NCBI RefSeq assembly: GCF_000718775.1 | Contig: NZ_JOCB01000135.1 | Span: 1-17,729, forward strand | Source of the DNA: Streptomyces sp. NRRL S-31 | GTDB taxonomy: Bacteria; Actinomycetota; Actinomycetes; Streptomycetales; Streptomycetaceae | DNA: 17,729 bases | Direction of reading: 5' to 3' | Part shown: positions 1 to 6,988 of the stretch, one piece after another | Position numbering within the stretch: position 1 is the stretch's first letter | Layout of the letters: each line of letters begins with the position of its first letter | Program-made: the position numbers and the translations under genes | The notes under the pieces: generated by a model | What the model was told of the DNA's origin: nothing | Databases searched by the model: none | Seen by the model: only the letters and a program-made list of their open reading frames with translations

Positions 1-782
1 GTGACGACCAGTGCCGGCGGCAGGTCCCGCAGGCTCCCGGCGGTCGCGCGCAGCGGGGAGACGGTCTCCTCGGCCCGGGTCCGCGGGTCCGGCGCGTACC
101 GCTGCCAGTAGTCGGCCATGGCGGCCCGGCTCAGGAAGTAGCCGTCGGCGAACTGGTGGTAGGAGGGCGTGTCCATCCCCGCGTCGGTCACCGGGCACAG
201 CAGCACCTGGTGCCGGAAGCGGGGCCCGCCGCGGTGGTGCGCCAGCAGGGTCAGCGCGGCCGCCTGCTGGCCGCCCGCACTGGCGCCCACGACGGCCATC
301 CGGCTCCCGTCGAGCCGGCACGTCCCACCGCTCTCGGCTATCCACCGGGCGACGGTGTAGGCCCGTTCGAGGGCGCCCGGGTGGCGGGCGTCGTCCGGCG
401 CGTCGTACTCCGGGACGACGACGGCGGCGTCCGCGCCGAGAACGAGGTCCGTCACCAGTTTGCGGTGCGCGTACGCGTCGGTCAGCATCCAGCCCAGCCC
501 GTGCAGGTACAGCACGACCGGGAGCGGCTCGTCGCTGTCGGCGGGGCGCAGGATGCGCACCCGGATGCGGCTGCCGCCGCTGCCCGGCAGCGCCAGCCAC
601 TCCTCCTCGACATCGGGTTCGCCGCTGCCGTCGCCGGTCCACAGTGACGCCACGCGGGCGCGGGCGGCGGCTCTTTCCGCGTCGGTGTCCGCGGGGTCGG
701 GCAGGGTGTGCTCCGCGACGAAGGTACGGGTCAGGCGCTCCAGGACAGGTGTGACCCAGGGAGCGGATACGTCATCTCGCAA
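1..782 (-). CDS. Alpha/beta hydrolase (HSL/acetyl-esterase family), C-terminus beyond window
   Basis: Probable cytoplasmic carboxylester hydrolase of the alpha/beta hydrolase-3 (hormone-sensitive lipase) family; the natural ester is unknown. About 260 codons are visible. The start chosen is TTG at 782, with GCAGGAG (794-788) five bases upstream; no ATG in this frame fits as well. Residues 94-98 read HGLGW, the oxyanion-hole motif that is usually HGGGW/F in the family. Residues 166-171 read GASAGG, the nucleophile elbow with Ser168; the family norm is GDSAGG, so the Asp before Ser is Ala here. The stretch with PEYDAP, about 35 residues after HGLGW, fits the family pattern of a conserved Tyr region. 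The catalytic Asp and His would lie past the left edge and cannot be checked. It is divergent from the AraC-type gene, which may control it. Family call is firm from the motifs; substrate is not inferable. Confidence 0.85.
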   Translation of the reverse strand, partial: MRDDVSAPWVTPVLERLTRTFVAEHTLPDPADTDAERAAARARVASLWTGDGSGEPDVEEEWLALPGSGGSRIRVRILRPADSDEPLPVVLYLHGLGWMLTDAYAHRKLVTDLVLGADAAVVVPEYDAPDDARHPGALERAYTVARWIAESGGTCRLDGSRMAVVGASAGGQQAAALTLLAHHRGGPRFRHQVLLCPVTDAGMDTPSYHQFADGYFLSRAAMADYWQRYAPDPRTRAEETVSPLRATAGSLRDLPPALVV

Positions 783-1169
783 GGGAACTCCTGCGCGGGA
801 AACGACCGGTGGGACGGGGCTGCCGGTCCCCCTGCGGGCAGGGCGGCCGGGTGCTCGGCGCCGGAGGCGACTGCACCGACACGAGTGACCAGCCTAGGAC
901 GAGTCGAGCGGGCGAGGGCACCAGCGCCGTCCTGATCCTTGACATTGCGTGCACACTCGGCGGCCGCCGAGCGGTGCGGCACTTCCGCTGTTCGCCATTT
1001 GTGCCTGTGTTCTTCCTGGTGGTCCCGGTGGCCGGCTGCTTGTCTGGTCCGTGTGGCACAGCCGCGCCTCGCCGATGCTGTCCGGCCGTCGCCGTCCGGG
1101 CAGGGTGTGGTCCGTCCCCCCTGCTTGCCGCCCGATAGCCCGGTGACACCGCTGCCAAGGGAGAACCAG
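783..1169. promoter_or_regulatory. Divergent intergenic region, hydrolase / AraC regulator
   Basis: This 387-bp gap separates two divergent genes and should hold both promoters. A perfect -35-like TTGACA lies on the plus strand at 939-944, but the place for a -10 box (17 bases on) is occupied by a GC palindrome, so it is not a convincing promoter. On the minus strand TAGGCT (896-891) could be a -10 for the hydrolase, with no clear -35. Short inverted repeats near the hydrolase start are GACCGG/CCGGTC (804-809, 823-828) and CCCTGC/GCAGGG (830-835, 838-843). No small gene with a good RBS was seen. Confidence 0.4.
956..971. repeat. Perfect 16-bp palindrome in divergent promoter region
   Basis: CTCGGCGGCCGCCGAG is identical on both strands over all 16 bases. 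It begins 12 bases after the TTGACA hexamer and contains the 8-bp core GCGGCCGC. Its place in a divergent promoter region suggests an operator. AraC-type proteins more often bind direct repeats, so it could serve another regulator or be chance in GC-rich DNA. Confidence 0.5.
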
Positions 1170-2189
1170 TTGAGCTCGGTGCTGACGACCGATTCCGTGC
1201 CGGACCAGGAGAAGAGCGCGTTCTGGGAGGACGCGGTGAGCGGCGCGCTGGGTCCGGTGGCCGTCACCCCGCGTCCCGGCAGGCCGGTCGAGGGCACGAT
1301 CGCCACCGACCGTCTCGGCTACCTGCTGATCTCCCGCATCGAGGCCGGCGCCCAACGCATCACCCACACCTCGGACCCGGCCGAACGGTCACCCGCGCAC
1401 CTGGTGGGTGTCGCCCTCCAGATGGCGGGGACGGCCGTCTGCGTCCAGGACGGCCGGCGCGCCGACCTCGGCCAGGGCGACCTCGTGCTGTACGACGCGT
1501 CGCGGTCGTACTCCTTCAGCTACCCGGAGCGGTTCGCCGCGCACACCTTCCGGTTCCCGCGCCATGTGCTGGGTGTCCCGGACGGCGACCTGCGGCTGGT
1601 CAGCGGTGCCGCCATCGGCACGGGTCGTGGGTTCGGCGCGGTCCTGCTGCCCTTCCTCGCCGAGCTGGCCGCCTCGGCCCCCGCCTACCCGCCGGCCGTC
1701 GGGCACCGGCTCGCCGGGCACGTCGTCGACCTGTTCGCCGCCCTGATCACCGATCGGGCCCAGCTGGCCGCCACGGACCAGGACGCCGGCCGCGACCACC
1801 TGGTGCGGAGCGTGCGCGCCCACATCGACCGCCATCTCGGCGACCCCTCCCTGTCGCCCGAGACCATCGCCCGGGCGCTGCGGATCTCCGTCCGCTACCT
1901 GCACCGGCTGTTCGAGGGCGAGGGCATCACCGTCAGCCGTCTCGTCCAGCGGCGGCGGCTGGAGGAGTGCGCGCGGGAACTGGCCCGGCGCGAGCGGGTG
2001 ATGCCCACCGTCTCGGCGGTGGCCCGGCGCTGGGGCTTCGTCAACGCCGCCCACTTCAGCCGGGCGTTCCGCGCCGTCTACGGCCTGTCGCCGCGCGAGT
2101 GGCGCGACCTGCGGACGGCGCAGAGCGCGGGGGGTACGGCGGCGGGCGTGCCGCGTCCGGCCGGCTCGTTCACCGGTCCCCGGCCGTGA
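1170..2189 (+). CDS. AraC-family transcriptional regulator
   Basis: DNA-binding transcription regulator of about 339 residues, the normal size for the family. Residues ~45-190 form a cupin-like ligand/dimer domain of the AraC-binding-2 type (FRFPRH and the 'LYDASRSYSF' stretch are typical). Residues ~208-310 are the double helix-turn-helix domain: first HTH around SPETIARALRIS, second around VARRWGFVNAAHFSRAFR, closing with GLSPREWR. The reading frame is open back to 939, but the start chosen is TTG at 1170. It has AAGGGAG (1158-1164) just upstream, and the protein then begins at the usual position of this family; GTG at 1179 is the alternative. It is divergent from the esterase-like gene and convergent with the STAND regulator (59 bp between stops). 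Control of the hydrolase gene is inferred only from position; the inducer is unknown. Confidence 0.9.
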   Translation: MSSVLTTDSVPDQEKSAFWEDAVSGALGPVAVTPRPGRPVEGTIATDRLGYLLISRIEAGAQRITHTSDPAERSPAHLVGVALQMAGTAVCVQDGRRADLGQGDLVLYDASRSYSFSYPERFAAHTFRFPRHVLGVPDGDLRLVSGAAIGTGRGFGAVLLPFLAELAASAPAYPPAVGHRLAGHVVDLFAALITDRAQLAATDQDAGRDHLVRSVRAHIDRHLGDPSLSPETIARALRISVRYLHRLFEGEGITVSRLVQRRRLEECARELARRERVMPTVSAVARRWGFVNAAHFSRAFRAVYGLSPREWRDLRTAQSAGGTAAGVPRPAGSFTGPRP

Positions 2190-2248
2190 CCGTGCCGGGG
2201 GCCGCCGCCGCGCGGACACCGTGCCGTGGCCGCCGCGCACCCGCCGGG

Positions 2249-4558
2249 TCAGTTCGGCTCGGGGCCGGCGAGCCGGGAGCGGGCCTGCGCTACCCGGTGG
2301 GGGTCGGCGTCGGGGCCGAGGGCGATGCACCGCCTGAACACGTCGCGCGCCTCGGCGGTGCGGCCTCCTTCGAGGAGGACGTCACCGAGTGGGATGAGGT
2401 AGCGGCTCTCCGCCGCGACGTTGCCGTCCTTGCGGCACAGTTCGACCGAGGCCCGCAGGTACTCGGCCGCCTCGTCCCACCGCCCCAGCCGGCCGTGGGC
2501 ACCGCCGATGCCCGCGAGCGCGTTCACCCGGGTGAAGGCCCCGATGTGCGGTTGCACGCGGTCACCGGCCTCGTCCAGCAGGGTCAGGACCTGCTGGAAG
2601 ACCGTGATGGCGGCCTCGTACTCGTGCACGGCGTCCCTCAGCTCCATGGCGTGTCCGAGGAGCGCCTGGAACATGCCGTACAGATCACCCGCGGCCTCGA
2701 ACAGCGCGATGGCCTCGGTGACGTGTTCGCCGGCCGGACCGCTCTCGCCGAGGACACGGTGGGCCCAGCCGGCGTACTGGTGTGCCCACGCCTGCTGGAC
2801 CAGGTCGCCGGCCCGCCGGGCCGCGTCGAGCGCGCGGGCGGAGTGCGGGAGGCTGTCCCCCGGCCTGCCCTCGCACATCAGCAGGGACCACGCCTGGTAG
2901 TTGAGGTGGGTCGCCAGCAGCAGCGGGTCGCCGAGCGCCTCGGCGGACCGGGCGGCGGTGCCGAACACCTCGGGCCAGTGCCCCCAGAAGATCCACTGGT
3001 CGGAGAACCAGTGCAGGGACTCGGCCACCTCGACGACGGTGGCGTGGTCGCCGTCCGCCGCCGCGAAGCGCAGCGCCGCCAGCCAGTTGGCGGCCTCCAC
3101 CTGGAGCCACTCGCGGGCCTTGTCGGCACTGGAGAGGTCCACCGCGCCCTGCCAGGAGGAGGGCGGGGACCCGTGGTCGGGCTCGTACCACCGGCCGGCC
3201 ACGACCGCCGTCTCCAACAGCCAGCGGAACATCGCCCGGCGGGCCGCATCGACGTCCTCGTCGCGCTCCTCGGCGGTGAGCCGGCCACGGCAGTACAGGG
3301 CGAGCAGGTCGTGCAGCCGGTACCGGTCCCCGGTGGAGCCGAGCAGCCCCGCCTCGACCAGTTCCTCCAGGGTGTCCTCGGCGTCGTAGAGGTCCTGGCC
3401 GGTGAGCCGGGCGGCGCAGGCGGCCCCGACGTCCGGCCCGGGCACCAGGGCCAGGCGCCGGTACAGCCGGGCGGCGGTGGGGGTCAGCCGCCGGTAGGAC
3501 AGGTCGAAGGCGCTGGTCACCCGCACGTCCCCGGCGGAGAGCGCGTCCAGCCGGCGTTCCTCGTGGGCCAGCCGGTCGGCGAGCCGGCGCACGCTCCAGC
3601 CGGTGCGCGTCGCGAGCCAGTTGCCCGCCACCCGCAGCGCCAACGGCAGGTGCGCGCAGAGCCGCGCGACCTCCTCCAGGGCGTCCGGCTCGGCCGTCGC
3701 GCGTTCCGCGCCGACCAGCGAGGCCAGGAAGGCGGCGGACTCGGCGGGTTCGAGCCGGCCGAGCGGCAGCCGGTGCACCCCGTCGAGACCGGTGAGCATA
3801 CGGCGGCTGGTCACCAGCACCAGCGTGCCGCCCGAGCTCGGCAGCAGCGGACGCACCTGCGCCTCGTCGTGGGCGTTGTCCAGCACCAGCAGGCAGCGGC
3901 GGTCGGCGAGGATCTGCCGGTACACGGCGGGATGGGCCTGCGCCCCCGCCTTCGCCAGGTCGCGGTTGGGCACGCCGAGCGCCTTGAGCACCCGGACCAT
4001 CAGCTCGGACGGTGCGGGCGGGCTGTCGTCGGTCCCCCGCAGGTCCACCAGGAACTGGCCGTCCGGGAAACGCCCGGCGAGCCGGCGGGCCGCGCGCAGG
4101 GCGAAGGTGGTCTTGCCGGCCCCGGGCGCGCCGTGGATGGCGACGACGACCGGGCAGGTATCGGCGGTGCCTGAGGCCGCCTCGGGATCATCGCGATCCC
4201 CGGCGGGGTCCGGTGCGCGGGGCGCGGCGAGCGTGTCCAGGAGCGTCAGCTCGTCCGCGCGGCCGACGAAGTCCTCGACGCCACGCGGGAAGGAACGCAC
4301 CCCGACGGGACTGTAGCCGGGGGTGCGACCGGCGCGGGCGGCGGCCAGCAGTCGCTCCCGCTCGGTGTCGTCGAGACCCAGCCCGTCCGCGAGCGCGGCC
4401 ACCGTCCGCCGCTGTGGTGCGGCCCGCCGTCCGCGCTCCAGGTCGCCGATGCCGCGCACGCTGACGCCGGACGCCTCCGCCAGGGCCTCGATGGTCAGCG
4501 ACTTCGCCAGCCGCAGCTCCCGCAGCAATGCCCCGAACGTCGCCTCTTCTGCGGACAC
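2249..4558 (-). CDS. XRE-type HTH / NB-ARC / TPR (STAND) transcriptional regulator
   Basis: Large cytoplasmic signal-transduction ATPase of about 769 residues. Order of domains: XRE/Cro-type HTH at ~8-65 (LTIEALAEASGVSVRGIGDL); NB-ARC ATPase with Walker A GAPGAGKT (~143-150, Lys149), Walker B LLVLDN (Asp227), sensor-like LVTSRR, and the LPLALRV (GxP-type) motif near 303; winged-helix/AAA-lid; then TPR-like helical repeats from ~540 to the end. In related STAND regulators, ligand or partner sensing by the TPR part and ATP turnover switch DNA binding. The domain set is that of AfsR-like proteins without the SARP domain. Start: GTG at 4558 has AAAGGGG 5 bases upstream; ATG at 4573 is in frame but would place this RBS inside the gene. 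It is divergent from the methyltransferase gene, a possible target. The frame stays open much further upstream, but that part is antisense to the methyltransferase. Confidence 0.9.
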   Translation of the reverse strand: MSAEEATFGALLRELRLAKSLTIEALAEASGVSVRGIGDLERGRRAAPQRRTVAALADGLGLDDTERERLLAAARAGRTPGYSPVGVRSFPRGVEDFVGRADELTLLDTLAAPRAPDPAGDRDDPEAASGTADTCPVVVAIHGAPGAGKTTFALRAARRLAGRFPDGQFLVDLRGTDDSPPAPSELMVRVLKALGVPNRDLAKAGAQAHPAVYRQILADRRCLLVLDNAHDEAQVRPLLPSSGGTLVLVTSRRMLTGLDGVHRLPLGRLEPAESAAFLASLVGAERATAEPDALEEVARLCAHLPLALRVAGNWLATRTGWSVRRLADRLAHEERRLDALSAGDVRVTSAFDLSYRRLTPTAARLYRRLALVPGPDVGAACAARLTGQDLYDAEDTLEELVEAGLLGSTGDRYRLHDLLALYCRGRLTAEERDEDVDAARRAMFRWLLETAVVAGRWYEPDHGSPPSSWQGAVDLSSADKAREWLQVEAANWLAALRFAAADGDHATVVEVAESLHWFSDQWIFWGHWPEVFGTAARSAEALGDPLLLATHLNYQAWSLLMCEGRPGDSLPHSARALDAARRAGDLVQQAWAHQYAGWAHRVLGESGPAGEHVTEAIALFEAAGDLYGMFQALLGHAMELRDAVHEYEAAITVFQQVLTLLDEAGDRVQPHIGAFTRVNALAGIGGAHGRLGRWDEAAEYLRASVELCRKDGNVAAESRYLIPLGDVLLEGGRTAEARDVFRRCIALGPDADPHRVAQARSRLAGPEPN

Positions 4559-5017
4559 ATCGGCCCCTTTCATGCCACAACTATTGAACATTCTATGAGC
4601 CAAGGGCGAAAACCGGCCACGAAAAGGTGACGGCGCAGGCTCGCCGGCCCGGTCCGCAGGGTCGGCCGGGAGCGCACCGGGGATGAGCGGAGCCGCCGCG
4701 CGGCTGACGTCCGGTCGTGCAGACCTGGCGTTCCTAGGGGAATACGGGGCCCGTCGCGTCCGCCCGCCGAACCTAGGATCGCTTCCGACCGCTGTGCGCC
4801 GCCGCACACGGTCGTCGTGGGGCGCGTCGATGCCGCGTGCCGGAGCTTCGGAGCGGGGTGCCCGGAGCCGGCGCCGCGGGGGGCGGGCCGCGCGACACGC
4901 GTGCCGCGCTCGGCCGTCGACGGGGAGCCGAAGCCCGTCCCCGTCCGGGCACGATCCCGGCGCACCCGACCGACCGCTCCGTCGGCGCACACCGACCCGA
5001 TCCCCTGGGAGGCTTGA
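4559..5017. promoter_or_regulatory. Divergent intergenic region, STAND regulator / methyltransferase
   Basis: This 459-bp gap has no convincing gene. The stretch 4571-4610 is clearly AT-richer than its surroundings; read on the minus strand it holds TAGAAT (4595-4590), a reasonable -10 box about 30 bases before the regulator start, without a clear -35. Two CCTAGG hexamers, rare in DNA of this composition, lie 39 bp apart (4733-4738 and 4772-4777). Nothing recognisable was seen for the plus-strand promoter of the methyltransferase. Confidence 0.4.
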
Positions 5018-5794
5018 GTGACGGTCCTGCAGATGCCGCCCCGCTGGGCCCTCGTCCCCGGTGTCGCCCGTGTGCAGGACTGTCTGGACGGCGGGGACAG
5101 CCATTTCGACTGCGACCGGCGGCTGGCGGCGCGGCTCGTCGCCGCCGCGCGCTGGCTGCCCGACAGCGTCCGCATCAACCGGGCCCACGGACCGCGCGTC
5201 CTGGACTGCTTCACCACGGAACTGGGCATCGACCAGGTCCTCGACCTCGGTTGCGGCTACCCGCACGACGAGAACCGGCGGCTGCCCGACGCCGTACGCC
5301 GCATCGTCCACGTCGACGACGACCCCGTCGTGATCGGTCACGCGCACACGGTCCTCGCCGCACGCCCCGGCGCCGCCGCGGTCCGCGGGGACCTCACGCA
5401 ACTGCCGGCCCTGCTCGCCCGACCTGAGATCGCCACGCTGGACCGCCGCCGCCCGGTCGGAGTGCTGCTGCACGACGTCCTGCCGTGGATGGCCGACCAC
5501 CATGCCCGCGCCCTCCTCGCCGGGCTGCGGGAGTGGCTGCCGCCGGGGTCCGCGGTCTCGGTCACCCACGCCACCGACGACCTCGCCCCCCAGGCCACGG
5601 CGGAACTGATCGACGTGTACGCGGAGGCCGGGATCCACTTCCGGCCGCGGTCCATCGACCATCTGGAGTCGCTGCTGCGCCCCTGGCCACTGCTGGACGG
5701 ACACGGGCCCGTCACCACCGCGGAGTGGCGCAGCCCCAGTACGTACGCGCGCCTGGACAACTCCCACGCCTACGCGGCCGTCGTGCTGGCCTGA
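5018..5794 (+). CDS. SAM-dependent methyltransferase, Methyltransf_19 (DUF574) type
   Basis: Probable cytoplasmic class I SAM-dependent methyltransferase of 258 residues, close to the usual size of this actinobacterial family. SAM-binding motif I reads LDLGCG at residues 75-80, and motif II follows as HVDDDP (98-103), the acidic strand that contacts the ribose; a GDLTQLP stretch (near 125) fits motif III. The early VQDCLDGGDSHFDCD segment corresponds to the family's N-terminal 'YD..LGG..NF..DR' signature in divergent form. Start is GTG at 5018 with GGGAGG (5007-5012) five bases upstream. It is divergent from the STAND regulator; in actinobacteria this family often lies beside XRE regulators, so regulation by that neighbour is plausible but inferred. 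The methylated substrate is unknown. Confidence 0.87.
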   Translation: MTVLQMPPRWALVPGVARVQDCLDGGDSHFDCDRRLAARLVAAARWLPDSVRINRAHGPRVLDCFTTELGIDQVLDLGCGYPHDENRRLPDAVRRIVHVDDDPVVIGHAHTVLAARPGAAAVRGDLTQLPALLARPEIATLDRRRPVGVLLHDVLPWMADHHARALLAGLREWLPPGSAVSVTHATDDLAPQATAELIDVYAEAGIHFRPRSIDHLESLLRPWPLLDGHGPVTTAEWRSPSTYARLDNSHAYAAVVLA

Positions 5795-5829
5795 GGGCGC
5801 GTCAACACCCCCGGTGAAGTGCTGCGTTG

Positions 5830-5848
5830 TGCCGCCCGGAGGGCGGCA
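5830..5848 (+). terminator. Hairpin after methyltransferase gene, likely terminator
   Basis: A perfect 8-bp stem (TGCCGCCC / GGGCGGCA) with a 3-base loop starts 36 bases after the methyltransferase stop. There is no long T run, which is common for terminators of high-GC actinobacteria. The right arm overlaps the 10-bp palindrome GCAATATTGC (5846-5855), an unusually AT-rich spot here. Confidence 0.55.
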
Positions 5849-5930
5849 ATATTGCACACCAGGGCACTGCTGTTGTTTCGCCGTGCACTGATCCGCCGTG
5901 AACGCTCGGGAGGCGGTGCGACTCCTGCCA

Positions 5931-6006
5931 GGATCGATCCGAGCAAGTGAGGACGCACCCCGCAGCACACGGGTCCGGCACGGACCCGGACCGATCCTTC
6001 GATCGG
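5931..6006. promoter_or_regulatory. Cluster of palindromes upstream of the LuxR-type gene
   Basis: Three dyads lie within 76 bp, ending 75 bases before the regulator's start codon. They are GGATCGATCC (5931-5940, perfect), CGGGTCCG-GCA-CGGACCCG (5970-5988, 8-bp arms), and CCGATC-CTTC-GATCGG (5991-6006, 6-bp arms). The first and third share a GATC core with palindromes upstream of the lectin gene. They are candidate operators, perhaps for the LuxR-type protein itself. No clear -35/-10 pair was found. Confidence 0.45.
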
Positions 6007-6081
6007 CACGGCTCCCGGCGCTGACGATGCCCGGGTCATGCCCGTGCCGGGTGCGGTGCCGTCCTTTCGAGAAGGAGTCCC

Positions 6082-6732
6082 ATGCCTGACAACACAGATG
6101 AAGCACGACCGGTGCCACGAGTCGTCATACAGGCCGACGATCCCCTCACCCGCGACGGCACGGCCGCCTTCCTGGCCACAGACGAGCGCATCGAGCTGCT
6201 GAAGGAAGAGCAACTGGCCGATGCCGACATCCTGGTGATGCTCACCGCGGTGGTCAGCGGCAAGACGCTCTCCGCGATGAGCCGCGCCAGCCAGGCCTCC
6301 GGCGGGCGGACCCGGATCGTGCTGGTCGCGGACCACATCTCGGAGCAGCAGCTCGCGCTCGCGGTCAACCACGGTCTGGCGAGCTTCCTGGTGCGGCCAT
6401 ACACCAGTTTCAGCCAGATCGTCATGGCCGCCGTCGAGGCGTACCAGGGGCGGTCGGTCGTGCCCCCGGTGCTGATGAACATGCTGCTGGACCGGATGCG
6501 CAGCATGCAGAAGAGCGAGTCGCCCACCGGGTTGCTGCCGGTGGAGCTGGCGCAGCGCGAGATCGACGTGCTCAGGCTGCTGGCCGAGGGACTGGACACC
6601 GTGGAGATCGCCAGCAAGCTCAGCTACTCCGAGCGTCTGATCAAGAGCGTCATCCAGACCGTGGTCAAGCGGCTGAAGCTGCGCAACCGTACACACGCCG
6701 TCGCCTACGCCATCCGCATGGGCATCCTGTGA
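6082..6732 (+). CDS. LuxR/NarL-type regulator with degenerate (pseudo-)receiver domain
   Basis: Transcription regulator of 216 residues with response-regulator architecture: receiver-like domain at ~11-135 and LuxR-type HTH at ~152-214 (LAQREIDVLRLLAEGLDTVEIASKLSYS, ending NRTHAVAYAIRMGI). Start is ATG at 6082 behind GAAGGAG (6071-6077). The receiver keeps the acidic pair (Asp19, Asp20), but the phospho-acceptor position carries Leu54 (DILVML where DvvllD is expected), the Thr/Ser position reads Ala83, and the invariant Lys is Arg105 (FLVRP). It therefore cannot be activated by ordinary Asp phosphorylation and no histidine kinase gene is nearby. WhiI and BldM of Streptomyces are known precedents for atypical NarL-type regulators. 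Its position just upstream of the lectin/T7SS genes makes it the best candidate for their local regulator; this is inferred. Confidence 0.88.
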   Translation: MPDNTDEARPVPRVVIQADDPLTRDGTAAFLATDERIELLKEEQLADADILVMLTAVVSGKTLSAMSRASQASGGRTRIVLVADHISEQQLALAVNHGLASFLVRPYTSFSQIVMAAVEAYQGRSVVPPVLMNMLLDRMRSMQKSESPTGLLPVELAQREIDVLRLLAEGLDTVEIASKLSYSERLIKSVIQTVVKRLKLRNRTHAVAYAIRMGIL

Positions 6733-6765
6733 CCACCGATGGCGAAAAGGGTACTTCGGTCGTGC

Positions 6766-6779
6766 GATCGTGCACGATC
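6766..6779. promoter_or_regulatory. Perfect 14-bp palindrome between LuxR-type gene and lectin gene
   Basis: GATCGTGCACGATC is perfectly self-complementary. It lies 34 bases after the LuxR-type stop codon and about 210 bases before the lectin start. Too short and too tight for an efficient terminator, it is better read as a candidate operator. A related string, CGTGCACTGATCCG, occurs at 5883-5896 upstream of the LuxR-type gene. Confidence 0.5.
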
Positions 6780-6948
6780 CGTGTTTGCCGGTGTGGCTGG
6801 TCTTGTGCCCTCCATAGGGTCTGCTTCTAAGGGGTGTCCCGCCGTGGCCGCCCTTCCCCCGAGGTGTGCAGCCGTCCTCCGCAGTCCGTCCGCCGATCCT
6901 GGTCGGCAGGACCGGTATGCGGGCGGAGCGATACCCATCGGTCGCCGT

Positions 6949-6958
6949 TGATCGATCA
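6949..6958. promoter_or_regulatory. GATCGATC palindrome just upstream of lectin gene
   Basis: TGATCGATCA is a perfect 10-bp palindrome ending 31 bases before the preferred lectin start. It shares the 8-bp core GATCGATC with the palindrome at 5931-5940 upstream of the LuxR-type gene; these are the only two copies of that core I saw in the window. A further GATCG occurs at ~6970. Confidence 0.4.
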
Positions 6959-6988
6959 GTCCACCCGTCGATCGGGAAAGGCATGCAG

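Noticed and set aside
939..968. A sigma-70-type promoter from TTGACA at 939-944
   Set aside because: With 17-base spacing the -10 position reads GGCCGC, and no TANNNT lies at a suitable distance.
939..1169. N-terminal extension of the AraC-type protein from the TTG at 939
   Set aside because: The extra 77 residues are Cys/Arg-rich and unlike the family, there is no RBS there, and the TTG is part of a TTGACA string; the TTG at 1170 has a good RBS.
1967..4174. Plus-strand open frame of 735 codons opposite the STAND regulator
   Set aside because: Its translation is Gly/Arg/Pro/Val-rich without motifs, and it overlaps both the AraC end and the whole NB-ARC/TPR coding region.
4739..4760. ECF-sigma promoter (GGAAT ... 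CGTC) before the methyltransferase
   Set aside because: The spacing is 13 bases or less, where about 16-17 is needed, and the site is far from the start codon.
4559..6118. Upstream extension of the STAND regulator frame across the methyltransferase
   Set aside because: The added stretch is antisense to the methyltransferase and lacks domains, while the HTH domain begins naturally at the GTG at 4558.
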